From NCBI RefSeq assembly GCF_000725885.1, contig NZ_JODR01000008.1, forward strand, positions 310,001 to 374,000: a stretch of 64,000 bases of DNA, in the 5' to 3' direction. Within the stretch, counting starts at the first letter, position 1, and every line of letters begins with the position of its first letter. Under the pieces are notes generated by a model. The model was not told the origin of the DNA, ran no database searches, and saw nothing but the letters and a program-made list of their open reading frames with translations. Position numbers and translations under genes: made by a program. The DNA comes from Streptomyces albus subsp. albus (lineage in GTDB: Bacteria > Actinomycetota > Actinomycetes > Streptomycetales > Streptomycetaceae). Below, one piece after another: positions 17,519 to 25,881 of this stretch.

Positions 17519-19780
17519 ATGGACATGGGGCTTCCCCACCGGAAGCAGGGCACGGACACCCCGGACGGCGCAGCCCGGCCGTGGGCGGACGTACCGCACT
17601 CCCGCCCCCCGGTGCCTCCCGTCCCGCCGCCCCCGGCTTCGCCGCCGGGCGGGGCCGAGAACACGACGGGGCTCGGCGTCGAGGCCGTACCCCCGCCCAT
17701 GCCCGCCGCCGCGCCCCGGTCGGCGCCCCCGCTCGCCGACTGGCTCCGGCTGCCCCGCCCCGAGGCCCAGCCGGGCGTCTGGCGCTGCGGCTACCAGCCC
17801 CGCCCCCCGGAAGACCCCGAACGCACCCCGGCCCGCCAATTGGTGAGCGGTGCGATCGTCTCCTTCCTGATGGGGTGGCTGTTGTGGTCGTTGTTGTGGA
17901 ACGGGTACTTGGGGAGCTACTGGAAATGGCCCCTCCTCGCTCTCACTCCTGATTCGTGGCGGAAGGAAGGCGGCAACCACGGCCTGTTCCTCTTTGCCTC
18001 CTGGCTCTACACCGCGGTCCTGTTCCTCGGCCTCGCCGTCTTCTTCGGCCGGATCGGGCGGTGGGACGAGCTGGTGCGCCGGATCATGGCGCGGCTGCGG
18101 GGGGATGCGAACCGCCGGACGGGAGGGATCGTGCCCGACGGTGCGGTCCCCCAGGAGACGGCGCCCGCCGCGATGCTTCCGCCCCACAAGGACCCCGTCG
18201 AGTGGCCCGAGTTGCGGACCGGTGGGGCCGGGGAGGCGGCGGACCGGCTGGCGGCGGAGCTGCGGGCGGGGCGGATGACCGACGTCGATCACGCCCGCAT
18301 CGAGCGGGCGTGGCAGGCGGTGCGGGCGCGTCCGCAGCGACTGGCGGCGTTCGTGGAGAACGTGCGCGCGCAGGGCGCGGGCGCGTGCGGGCATCCGTCC
18401 GGGGCCCGGGACCTGCCGGTGCGGGCGGCCCGGCACGATCTCTCGCTGCGCCAGGTCCGGATCGGCCGGGCGGTCGACTCAGAGCGCAATCCGCACGAGT
18501 ACCGGGGTGCGGGCATCGCGCTGGAGCCGTCGTTGCTGGGCACTTCGGCGCTGGCGGTGGGGCCGCCGGGTACGGGCAAGACGACGAAGCTGGCGCGGCC
18601 GGTGGTGGAGTCGCTCTGTCTCCAGGCGCTGGCCGGCCAGGCGGCGGTGATCGCGGTGAGCCCGGCGGGCGGGCACTTCGTCCAGGACGCGTCGTTCGAC
18701 CTGGTGATCCGGCTGGGGCACCCCGACTCCACCCACGATCTCGACCTCTACGGCGGGACGACGGATCCGGACGAGGCGGCCGGGATGCTGGCGGAGGCCC
18801 TGGTCGGGGACCTGGTCACGGCGTTGCCCGGCGGGGACAGCCGGCGGGCGGCCACGGCGCTGGCCCAGCTGATCGGCCCGTTCGCGGCGGTGCACGGGCG
18901 CTTTCCCGCGGTGCCGGAGCTGCGTGAGCTGCTGGACGGCGCTCCGGGTGCGCTGGACGCCCTGCGCAAGGCGCTGAGCGATACGGGGCAGGGCGCGCAA
19001 CTGCGTGAGCTGGACGCGTTCGAGCGGCAGTCGGGCCGGGCGGGGGACACGGCAGCGCTGCTGGCGGACCGTATCGCGTTGCTGGACCGGCCGGCGTTCG
19101 CGGACTTCTTCCTTCCGGAGGGCAGCCCGCGGGCGCGGGGGCGGCGCCCGTTCTCGCTGCGCGCGCTGGAACATCCGCTGCGGGTCCGTATCGATCTGCC
19201 GGAGCGCGGGCACGCGGAGGCGTCCCGGATCCTGGCGAGGCTGGTGCTGGCGCAGTTCACCGAGTGCGCGGTCGCACGGGGCGACCAGTCGCTGTTCGCC
19301 TGTCTGGTGCTGGACGACGCGGCGCAGACGGTCACCCCGCAGGCGCTGCGCGGGTTGCAGCGGCTGCGGTCGGCGCACGCGGGGGTGCTGTTGACGTTGC
19401 GCGCGCTGGACGACGTGCCCGAGCCGCTGCGGGGCCCCCTGCTGGGTGCGGTCGGCTGCCGCATGGTGTGTGCGGGGGTGACGCCGTGGGACGCGGAGCG
19501 GTTCGCCGAGGTGTGGGGCACCGAGTGGGTGCAGACACGGACGGTCACCAACCGTCAGCTCGTGTCGGACGAGCCGGTCACGCGGATGCTGCACGCCGTC
19601 CGCCGGTTGGCGACGGGAAAGCATGTGACGGCCGAGTCCGTCACGGTGCGCAGCGAGCAGCGTGAGCGCTGGTCGGCGTCGGACCTGGCCAACGAGCTGC
19701 AGCCCGAGCACGCCGTGTTGTCGTTCACCACGGTGCGTGGCGAGCGCACCCCGCCGATCCTCACGAAACTGGGGGAGTGA
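17519..19780 (+). CDS. orphan VirD4/TraG-like membrane ATPase
   Basis: A 753-residue protein. A Pro-rich cytoplasmic N-terminus (to ~110) precedes two predicted membrane helices (~110-130 and ~155-178). A FtsK/VirD4-type P-loop domain follows, with Walker A at residues 348-356 (GPPGTGKTT) and a likely Walker B LVLDDA at Asp599/Asp600. The topology is that of conjugative coupling proteins, which dock DNA or protein substrates at a membrane channel. No relaxase, type IV secretion, integrase or replication gene is nearby, and the locus is ordinary core chromosome, so a transfer role is unlikely. Its function is unknown. It is 65 bases before the PucR gene. ATG at 17519 is chosen, as no later start keeps both helices and a ribosome site. 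Confidence 0.82.
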   Translation: MDMGLPHRKQGTDTPDGAARPWADVPHSRPPVPPVPPPPASPPGGAENTTGLGVEAVPPPMPAAAPRSAPPLADWLRLPRPEAQPGVWRCGYQPRPPEDPERTPARQLVSGAIVSFLMGWLLWSLLWNGYLGSYWKWPLLALTPDSWRKEGGNHGLFLFASWLYTAVLFLGLAVFFGRIGRWDELVRRIMARLRGDANRRTGGIVPDGAVPQETAPAAMLPPHKDPVEWPELRTGGAGEAADRLAAELRAGRMTDVDHARIERAWQAVRARPQRLAAFVENVRAQGAGACGHPSGARDLPVRAARHDLSLRQVRIGRAVDSERNPHEYRGAGIALEPSLLGTSALAVGPPGTGKTTKLARPVVESLCLQALAGQAAVIAVSPAGGHFVQDASFDLVIRLGHPDSTHDLDLYGGTTDPDEAAGMLAEALVGDLVTALPGGDSRRAATALAQLIGPFAAVHGRFPAVPELRELLDGAPGALDALRKALSDTGQGAQLRELDAFERQSGRAGDTAALLADRIALLDRPAFADFFLPEGSPRARGRRPFSLRALEHPLRVRIDLPERGHAEASRILARLVLAQFTECAVARGDQSLFACLVLDDAAQTVTPQALRGLQRLRSAHAGVLLTLRALDDVPEPLRGPLLGAVGCRMVCAGVTPWDAERFAEVWGTEWVQTRTVTNRQLVSDEPVTRMLHAVRRLATGKHVTAESVTVRSEQRERWSASDLANELQPEHAVLSFTTVRGERTPPILTKLGE

Positions 19781-19845
19781 GGCGGAGCACGCCCGAACGG
19801 GTGAATGACCGGACGACGTCCGACGCCTGTACCGTGAAATGCGTT

Positions 19846-22164
19846 ATGCCACCCACTCTTGCCACGCTCGTCCAGAACTCCGCGCTGCGTCTGTCCGTGC
19901 TCGCGGGGCATGACCGGCTGGACGCTTCCGTGCGGTGGGCGCACGCCAGTGAGCTGGCCGATCCGACGCCGTACATGGACGGCGGGGAACTCATACTGTT
20001 CACAGGGCTGAAGCTGGACGCGGCCGACCCCGAGGTGATGCGCGCCTACGTGGGCAAGCTCGTCGGCAAGGGCGTGGTGGGACTCGGTTTCGCGGCGGGG
20101 GTCAACTACGAGGGCGTGCCGCAGGCGCTGATCGACGCCTGCGCCGCCGCGGATCTGCCGCTGCTGGAGGTGCCGAGGCGCACTCCGTTCATCGCGATCA
20201 GCAAGGCGGTCTCGGCGGACATCGCGGCGGAGCAGTACCGGGCGGTCACCGCGGGGTTCGACGCGCAGCGGGAGATGACGCGCGCGGCGCTCTCCCGGGA
20301 GGGGCCCTCCGCGCTGCTGGCGCGGCTGGCGTCGCAGGTGGACGGCTGGGCGGCGCTGTACGACGCCTCCGGCACCGTCGTGGCGACGGCTCCGGCGTGG
20401 GCGGTCCGCCGTGCGGCGCGGTTCGTGGGCGACGCGGAGCGGCTGCGGGACCGGCCGGCGCCGGCCAGTGCGGTGGTCAGCGAGGCGGACAGCGGCGACG
20501 ACCGGGTGGAGTTGCAGTCGATCGGGACGGGCCGGCGCGCCAAGGCGGTGCTGGCCGTGGGAACGGCGGCGCCGCTGGGCACGGCCGAGCGGTACGCGGT
20601 GAACTCGGCGATCGCCCTGCTGACCCTGACGACCGAGCGTTCGCGGGCCCTGCAGGAGGCCGAGCAGCGGCTGGGCGCGGCCGTCATGAAGATGCTGCTG
20701 GTCGGTGAGGGCGACCATGCGCGGGCGGTGGCGGGGCAGCTGTACGGCGGGCTGCTGGACGCCCCGATGCGGGTGATCGTCGCCGAGCCGGCTTCCGCCG
20801 CTGCCGCGCGGTACGCGCACGAGAGCATCACGGCACAGTCGGGGGCGGCGCGTGCGGGCTTCCCGGCGCAGCCCGGCACTCCCGCGGTGCCGGCGCGTTT
20901 CGCGTCGTCCGGCCCGACCGGCTATCTGGCCAGGGCGGGGGAGCCGTGCGGGCTGACCGATCTGGCCGTCTCCCCGGGCGGCCGGTCCGCCACGGCGGCC
21001 ACGTCCGCTTCAGGAAGGGCCCAGGCGGGGAAGGCGCAGGGCGGCAAATCGCAGAGCGGCAAGGCGTCGGCGGGGAAGCCTGTGGCCGGCAGGCCGTCCG
21101 GGGCGAAACCGGCTGCGGGCAAGGCATCGGCGGCGCGGCTGTCCGCGACGGCGCACGTCTCCTCCACCACCGGATCCACCACCGGGTCCGCCGCCGGTCC
21201 GCGTCCCACCACCGGACCCGCCACCGGACAGGGCCCCGCCACCGGCCACGGGCTGACCACCGGTCACGGCTCCGCAACGGGCCAGGAACCCGCCACCGGT
21301 CACGGGCTGCCCGCCGGCCCCGGTCCCACCACCGGACCCGCCACCGGTCCGCGTCCCACCACCGGCCAGGGCCCGGTGCCGGGCTCTTCCACGTCGTCCG
21401 GTGCCGTGGCCGAGGGGCCGCGGCCGGCCGTGCCGAAGCCCTCCACGGCCGTCTCCCTCCCTGCCCCCGCTCCGGCTTCGGCCGCGTCCGGCGTGGTGGT
21501 CGGCCCGCAGCAGGACGCGGGGGACGGCGGGCGGCTGGACCGGATCGTGTGGCCGCTGGAGGAGCTGGCGGACGCGGTGGAGACGGCGGCGGCCCGCAGT
21601 GGTGAGGCGGTGCTGGTGGTGCCCGACGGGGCGCGGCTCGTGGTGCTGGCCTCGGACGGCGGTGCGGCGGTCGCGGCGTGCGCGGAGTTCGCGGCGACGG
21701 CGCCGGCCGCGCAGCCGGGGCGGCGCCCGGAGGGCGGTGCCGAGGAGGGGCTGGCCATCGGTGTGTCCGCGCCGGCCGGGCTCCCGGCGGCTGCGGTCGC
21801 CTTCAAGCAGGCCGATCAGGCGTTGTCCGTCGCCCGGCGGCGCGGGGTGCCGCTGGTGGAGCACGAGGACGTCGCCGCCGGTTCGGTGCTGCCCCTGCTG
21901 GCCGACGACGCGGTGCGCGCCTTCGCGGACGGTCTGCTGCGCTCGCTGCGCGAGCACGACGCCAACGGGCGGGGTGATCTGGTGGCCTCGCTGCGGGCCT
22001 GGCTCTCGCGGCACGGCCAGTGGGACGCGGCAGCCGCCGAACTCGGTGTGCACCGGCACACGTTGCGTTACCGGATGCGCCGGGTGGAGGAGATCCTCGG
22101 CCGGTCCCTGGACGACCCGGACGTCCGGATGGAGCTGTGGCTGGCCTTGAAGGCCACCAGCTGA
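19846..22164 (+). CDS. PucR-family transcriptional regulator with a large low-complexity insert
   Basis: A 772-residue regulator. In order it has an N-terminal PucR sensory domain (PTLATLVQNSALRLSVLAG, ASELADPTPYMDGGELILF), a central GGDEF-like domain, an insert of roughly residues 380-555 dominated by Ala/Gly/Ser/Lys and then Thr-Gly repeats, and a C-terminal PucR helix-turn-helix (LRAWLSRHGQWDAAAAELGVHRHT). Family members are usually about 500-550 residues, so the insert explains the excess. PucR proteins control purine, GABA or amine catabolism genes. This one likely governs gabT or the downstream aldehyde dehydrogenase. ATG at 19846 begins the conserved domain; a GTG at 19834 is an alternative. 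Confidence 0.88.
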   Translation: MPPTLATLVQNSALRLSVLAGHDRLDASVRWAHASELADPTPYMDGGELILFTGLKLDAADPEVMRAYVGKLVGKGVVGLGFAAGVNYEGVPQALIDACAAADLPLLEVPRRTPFIAISKAVSADIAAEQYRAVTAGFDAQREMTRAALSREGPSALLARLASQVDGWAALYDASGTVVATAPAWAVRRAARFVGDAERLRDRPAPASAVVSEADSGDDRVELQSIGTGRRAKAVLAVGTAAPLGTAERYAVNSAIALLTLTTERSRALQEAEQRLGAAVMKMLLVGEGDHARAVAGQLYGGLLDAPMRVIVAEPASAAAARYAHESITAQSGAARAGFPAQPGTPAVPARFASSGPTGYLARAGEPCGLTDLAVSPGGRSATAATSASGRAQAGKAQGGKSQSGKASAGKPVAGRPSGAKPAAGKASAARLSATAHVSSTTGSTTGSAAGPRPTTGPATGQGPATGHGLTTGHGSATGQEPATGHGLPAGPGPTTGPATGPRPTTGQGPVPGSSTSSGAVAEGPRPAVPKPSTAVSLPAPAPASAASGVVVGPQQDAGDGGRLDRIVWPLEELADAVETAAARSGEAVLVVPDGARLVVLASDGGAAVAACAEFAATAPAAQPGRRPEGGAEEGLAIGVSAPAGLPAAAVAFKQADQALSVARRRGVPLVEHEDVAAGSVLPLLADDAVRAFADGLLRSLREHDANGRGDLVASLRAWLSRHGQWDAAAAELGVHRHTLRYRMRRVEEILGRSLDDPDVRMELWLALKATS
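21163..21370 (+). repeat. degenerate Thr-Gly-coding tandem repeat inside the PucR gene
   Basis: Short units built on CCACCGG / ACCACCGG recur more than ten times, spaced 12-30 bases, and encode TTG/ATG/TGH-rich residues. Reading frame is preserved across the array. It is an in-frame expansion, not an intergenic element. Confidence 0.75.
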
Positions 22165-22517
22165 CGGCGTCCGCGGGAGGCGCGCCCGGGCACGCGGGAC
22201 CGTGCCCGGACATCACGGGGCCGCGGTACAGGGGCACCACGGCCCCGCGAGCGGGCAGGTCGCGCTCTGCCGTACAGGGGCGCCACGGCCCGGCAAGCAA
22301 GCAGACTCTGGCCCTGCCGTAACAGCCGCACCACTGTGCCCGGTGCGGACACAACGCTGTCCGCCGCGCAGGCGTGTCGCGGTCCGCCGTACAGGGACAT
22401 TCCGTAGCACGCCGGTCGGGGAGTGCTCCGTACCGCACAAGAAGCGGGCGGGGTGGCAGGCCCTACGGTGGAGGCGGAAACCGAGTCATTCTCCCCGCAT
22501 CCGGAAGGCGATCCGCA
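22165..22517. other. intergenic region with repeated CCGTACAGGG motif
   Basis: 353 bases with no supported gene. The motif GCCG(C/T)ACAGGG recurs near 22222, 22269 and 22386. The first two copies are each followed by GC(A/G)CCACGGCCC, giving an imperfect direct repeat of about 22 bases. The last 60 bases carry GGAAGG, the ribosome site of the next gene. Confidence 0.55.
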
Positions 22518-23972
22518 GTGACGACAGCGACTTCCCCTCACGGCTTCTGGCTCGCCGGCCGCAAGGTCACCGGCGACGGCACGCTCGATGTCACCTCGCC
22601 CTGGGACGGCAGGCACGTCGGGAGCGTCAGCATTCCCACCGCCGCGCAGGTGGAGGAGGCCGTGGCCGCTGCCGCCGCGGTCGCCGACGAGTTCTCCGCC
22701 ACCCCGGCCCACGTGCGGGCCGCCGCTCTCGATCACGTGACCCGGCGGCTGGAGGAGCGGGCCGACGAGATCGCCCGGCTGATCTCCGCGGAGAACGGCA
22801 AGCCGATGAAGTGGGCGCGCGGCGAGGTGGGCCGCTGCATCTCGGTGTTCCGCTGGGCGGCGGAAGAGGCCCGCCGGTTCAACGGGGGCGAGGCCCAGCG
22901 GCTCGACTCGGACGCGGGCGGCACGGGCCGGCTGGCGCTCACCCGCCGCTTCCCCTACGGCCCGGTGCTGGGCATCGCGCCGTTCAACTTCCCGCTCAAC
23001 CTGTGTGCCCACAAGGTCGCCCCGGCCATCGCCGTCGGTACGCCGATCATCCTCAAGCCGGCGCCGGCCACGCCGCTGTCGGGGCTGCTGCTGGGCGAGC
23101 TGCTGGCGGAGACGGAGCTGCCCGCCGGCTCCTGGTCGGTGCTGCCGGTGCCGAACGACCAGATGCCGGGGCTGGTGCAGGACGAGCGCCTGCCGATCAT
23201 CTCCTTCACCGGGTCGGCGCCGGTGGGCTTCTCGATCCTCGACTCCGCCCCGCGCAAGCGGGTCACGCTGGAGCTGGGCGGCAACGGCGCGGCTGTCGTG
23301 CTGGCCGACTACTCCTCGGACGAGGACCTGGAGTGGGCCGCGCAGCGTATCGCGACGTTCTCCAACTACCAGGCGGGTCAGTCCTGCATCTCGGTGCAGC
23401 GTGTCATCGCGGACGCCGCCGTCTACGACCGGCTGGTGCCCAAGGTGGTGGCGGCCGTGGAGGCGCTCAAGACGGGTGACCCGTCCGACGAGGCCACGGA
23501 TGTCGGCCCGCTGGTGAGCGAGGACGCGGCCCGCCGGGTCGAGTCGTGGGTGGAGGAGGCCGTCTCCCGCGGGGCGAAGGTCCTCACCGGCGGTACGCGG
23601 GAGGGCGCCAGCGTGGCGCCGACGGTGCTGGAGAACGTCCCGGCCGACACCCAGCTGGGCTGCGAGGAGGTGTTCGGCCCCGTCATGTCGTTCGTGAAGG
23701 TGAACGGCGAGAAGGAGGCGTTCGCCGCCGTCAACGACTCCAAGTACGGCCTCCAGGCGGGCGTGTTCACGCACGACGTGCAGGCGGCCTTCCGGGCGCA
23801 CCGGGCGCTGGAGGTCGGCGGTGTCGTCGTCGGTGACGTGCCGTCCTACCGTGCCGACCAGATGCCGTACGGCGGTGTCAAGCAGTCGGGTGTGGGCCGC
23901 GAGGGCGTGCGGTTCGCCATGGAGGACTACACCTACGAGCGGGTCATGGTCCTCACGGGCCTCGACCTGTGA
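22518..23972 (+). CDS. aldehyde dehydrogenase family protein, substrate unknown
   Basis: A 484-residue aldehyde dehydrogenase of a different branch from the two aminobutyraldehyde enzymes. It reads IAPFNFPLNLCAHKVAPA rather than PWNYP. The general base is Glu252 (LELGGNGAAVV) and the nucleophile Cys290 (AGQSCISVQR). The C-terminus has MPYGGVKQSGVGREGVRFAM. Its position after the PucR gene and near gabT suggests it could oxidise succinate semialdehyde or a related aldehyde, but the sequence alone does not settle that. GTG at 22518 has GGAAGG 9 bases upstream. It ends before a perfect hairpin. Confidence 0.9.
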   Translation: MTTATSPHGFWLAGRKVTGDGTLDVTSPWDGRHVGSVSIPTAAQVEEAVAAAAAVADEFSATPAHVRAAALDHVTRRLEERADEIARLISAENGKPMKWARGEVGRCISVFRWAAEEARRFNGGEAQRLDSDAGGTGRLALTRRFPYGPVLGIAPFNFPLNLCAHKVAPAIAVGTPIILKPAPATPLSGLLLGELLAETELPAGSWSVLPVPNDQMPGLVQDERLPIISFTGSAPVGFSILDSAPRKRVTLELGGNGAAVVLADYSSDEDLEWAAQRIATFSNYQAGQSCISVQRVIADAAVYDRLVPKVVAAVEALKTGDPSDEATDVGPLVSEDAARRVESWVEEAVSRGAKVLTGGTREGASVAPTVLENVPADTQLGCEEVFGPVMSFVKVNGEKEAFAAVNDSKYGLQAGVFTHDVQAAFRAHRALEVGGVVVGDVPSYRADQMPYGGVKQSGVGREGVRFAMEDYTYERVMVLTGLDL

Positions 23973-24015
23973 TCCCTCACTGAGCCCTCGGCCGTCGCAC
24001 CGGGGACCGCCTCTC

Positions 24016-24051
24016 CCGCTGCCGGGCACCTTCCGGGGTGCCCGGCAGCGG
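24016..24051 (+). terminator. aldehyde dehydrogenase terminator
   Basis: A perfect 15-base-pair stem (24016-24030 with 24037-24051) around a 6-base loop, 44 bases past the stop codon at 23972. Confidence 0.85.
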
Positions 24052-24074
24052 CGTCCCCGGCGGTCGCCCACCGG

Positions 24075-24096
24075 CTGTACCTATGAGTATGTACAG
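24075..24096. promoter_or_regulatory. candidate TetR operator
   Basis: CTGTAC and GTACAG are perfect inverted repeats separated by 10 bases, ending 7 bases before the TetR start codon. The position would block RNA polymerase or early elongation, as in autoregulated TetR genes. Two further GTAC words follow within 20 bases. Confidence 0.55.
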
Positions 24097-24103
24097 TACG
24101 TGC

Positions 24104-24694
24104 ATGAGCGGTACGGACACGGCCCGGCGGCTGGTCGAGGCCACACAGGAACTGCTGTGGGAACGCGGCTACGTGGGCACGAGCCCCCGCGCCATCCAGC
24201 AGCGGGCAGGCGCCGGCCAGGGCAGCATGTACCACCACTTCGGGGGCAAACCCGATCTGGCGCGGGCGGCGGTGCGCCGGAGCGCGGCCCAGGTACGGGA
24301 GGCCGCTGATGCGGTTCTGGCCCGGGAGGGCAGCGCACGCGAGCGCGTACGCGCCTATCTGGAGCGGGAACGGGAGGTACTGCGCGGCTGCCGCGTCGGC
24401 GGGCTCGCCCAGGACCCCGACGTGGTCGCCGACCCGGAACTGCGCGCCCCCCTGGCCGAGACGTTCACCTGGCTGCGCGGCCGGCTGGCCGACGTGCTCG
24501 AAGAGGGCCGCGCCGGCGGGGAGTTCGGCCCCGGACTCGACACGGCCGGGACGGCCGCGGCGATCGTCGCCGTGGTCCAGGGCGGCTACGTGCTCGCCCG
24601 GTCCGCCGGTGAGCCCGGGCCCTTCCACGAGGCCGCGGACGGCCTGCTCGCCCTGCTGGACGCCCACGCGGCGCGCACCACCCCTGCGTCATGA
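24104..24694 (+). CDS. TetR-family transcriptional regulator
   Basis: A 196-residue regulator. The N-terminal helix-turn-helix spans ARRLVEATQELLWERGYVG to GSMYHHFGGKPDLARAAV, and the all-helical C-terminal domain is presumed ligand-binding. ATG at 24104 is used because it begins the conserved region; an in-frame ATG at 24083 would place the candidate operator inside the coding region. Its stop overlaps the start of the hydrolase gene (ATGA), so the two are one unit and the regulator probably senses a substrate or product of that hydrolase. Confidence 0.9.
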   Translation: MSGTDTARRLVEATQELLWERGYVGTSPRAIQQRAGAGQGSMYHHFGGKPDLARAAVRRSAAQVREAADAVLAREGSARERVRAYLEREREVLRGCRVGGLAQDPDVVADPELRAPLAETFTWLRGRLADVLEEGRAGGEFGPGLDTAGTAAAIVAVVQGGYVLARSAGEPGPFHEAADGLLALLDAHAARTTPAS

Positions 24695-25635
24695 CGCGCG
24701 CCCCCGCACCGCGCGGCCGTCCCGCGACGGAGGCGCCCACCGTCCGCACCGTCCTGGGCGACATACCCGGTGACCGGCTGGGCGTCTGCGACAGCCACGA
24801 TCATCTCTTCCTGCGTACTCCCCGGCTGCCCGGCGAGGAACTGGCGGACAGCGCGGCGGCCGAACGGCAGCTGCGGGAGTTCGCCGCGCACGGCGGTGGC
24901 GGCCTCGTGCAGTGGACGCCCTACGGGATGGGCCGCCACATGGGCGCCCTGGCGGAGCTCTCCCGGCGCACCGGCGTCCATGTCGTCGCCGCGACCGGAC
25001 TGCACCAGGCGGTGCACTACGACCGGCAGCCGCCCGCCGATCTCGCGGAGCTCTTCGTGGAGGAGGTGAGCCACGGGGTGCGCGGCGCCGTCTGCGGCCA
25101 GGGGCCCCGCGCGGGGCTGATCAAGGTCGCGGGGGACTTCCACGGGATCGGCCCCCATGCGCGGCGGACCATGACGGCGGCGGCTGAGGCGCACCACGCG
25201 ACGGGGGCGCCGGTCGCCGTCCATCTGGAGCTGGGGACGGGTGCCGTCGAGGTGCTCGACCTGTTGTGCGACCGGCTGGAGGTGCCGCCGTCCAGTGTGC
25301 TCCTCGGGCACCTGGGGCGCTGCCCGGATGTGCGGATGCAACGGGAGGCGGCGCGGTCGGGTGCCTGGCTGGTCTTCGACGGCCCCTCGCGCGCCCATCA
25401 TGCGACGGACTGGCGACTGCTGGACAGCCTCGCGGAACTGGCGGAGCACGGGTACGCCGACCGGCTGCTGCTGGGCGGGGACACCGTCACGGCAACGGCA
25501 CGGGACGAGACGGGGGTTCCCCATGTGACACGGGCGCTCCGCCCGCGGATCGTCCGTGAACTGGGTGCCGAGCCGGCGCGGCGGATCTTCGTGGACAACC
25601 CCGCACGGGCGTTCGCCGCCCACTGGAAGCACTGA
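24691..25635 (+). CDS. phosphotriesterase-like amidohydrolase
   Basis: A 314-residue TIM-barrel hydrolase with the binuclear-metal pattern of the phosphotriesterase family. It has HDH at residues 36-38 (CDSHDHLFL), a candidate carbamylated lysine in GLIKVAGDF, His in VAVHLELG and LLGHLGR, and Asp in LLLGGDT. Such enzymes act as lactonases or esterases; the natural substrate is not evident. No signal peptide is visible. ATG at 24691 overlaps the TetR stop, so expression is coupled. The C-terminal IVRELGAEPARRIFVDNPARAF matches the family's closing helix. Confidence 0.88.
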   Translation: MTRAPAPRGRPATEAPTVRTVLGDIPGDRLGVCDSHDHLFLRTPRLPGEELADSAAAERQLREFAAHGGGGLVQWTPYGMGRHMGALAELSRRTGVHVVAATGLHQAVHYDRQPPADLAELFVEEVSHGVRGAVCGQGPRAGLIKVAGDFHGIGPHARRTMTAAAEAHHATGAPVAVHLELGTGAVEVLDLLCDRLEVPPSSVLLGHLGRCPDVRMQREAARSGAWLVFDGPSRAHHATDWRLLDSLAELAEHGYADRLLLGGDTVTATARDETGVPHVTRALRPRIVRELGAEPARRIFVDNPARAFAAHWKH

Positions 25636-25645
25636 CCACGGCAGC

Positions 25646-25735
25646 GTGCACCCGACACCCGTGCACCCGACACCCGTGCACCCGACACCCGTGCACCCGA
25701 CACCCGTGCACCCAGCACCCGTGCGCCCCAGCCCC
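25646..25735. repeat. 15-base tandem repeat
   Basis: The unit GTGCACCCGACACCC starts at 25646, 25661, 25676, 25691 and 25706, the fifth copy differing slightly, with a sixth degraded copy at 25721. It lies directly after the hydrolase stop. GTGCAC in each unit is itself a palindrome. No gene is supported across it. Confidence 0.9.
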
Positions 25736-25761
25736 GTATGTCCCCGCAACAGAACTCCCAA

Positions 25762-25809
25762 CACCCATAGCGCCCCAGTGCTCCCGGCACCCATAGCGCC
25801 CCAGCGCTC
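25762..25809. repeat. 22-base direct repeat, two copies
   Basis: CACCCATAGCGCCCCAGTGCTC (25762-25783) recurs with a single change at 25788-25809. It immediately follows the 15-base tandem array, so this 246-base gap is almost entirely repetitive. Confidence 0.85.
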
Positions 25810-25881
25810 ACCCGCCGATCACCATGCGCCCGAGCGCCCACGACGCCACAGCGGCCGACCCGACAGGAGGAACACCACCGA

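Noticed and set aside
17519..19780. Integrated conjugative element marked by the TraG-like gene
   Set aside because: No integrase, att-like repeats, relaxase, replication or Tra partners, and neighbours and base composition are those of core chromosome.
25646..25809. Possible CRISPR array
   Set aside because: Units are 15 and 22 bases, with almost no unique spacers between copies, and no cas genes are present.
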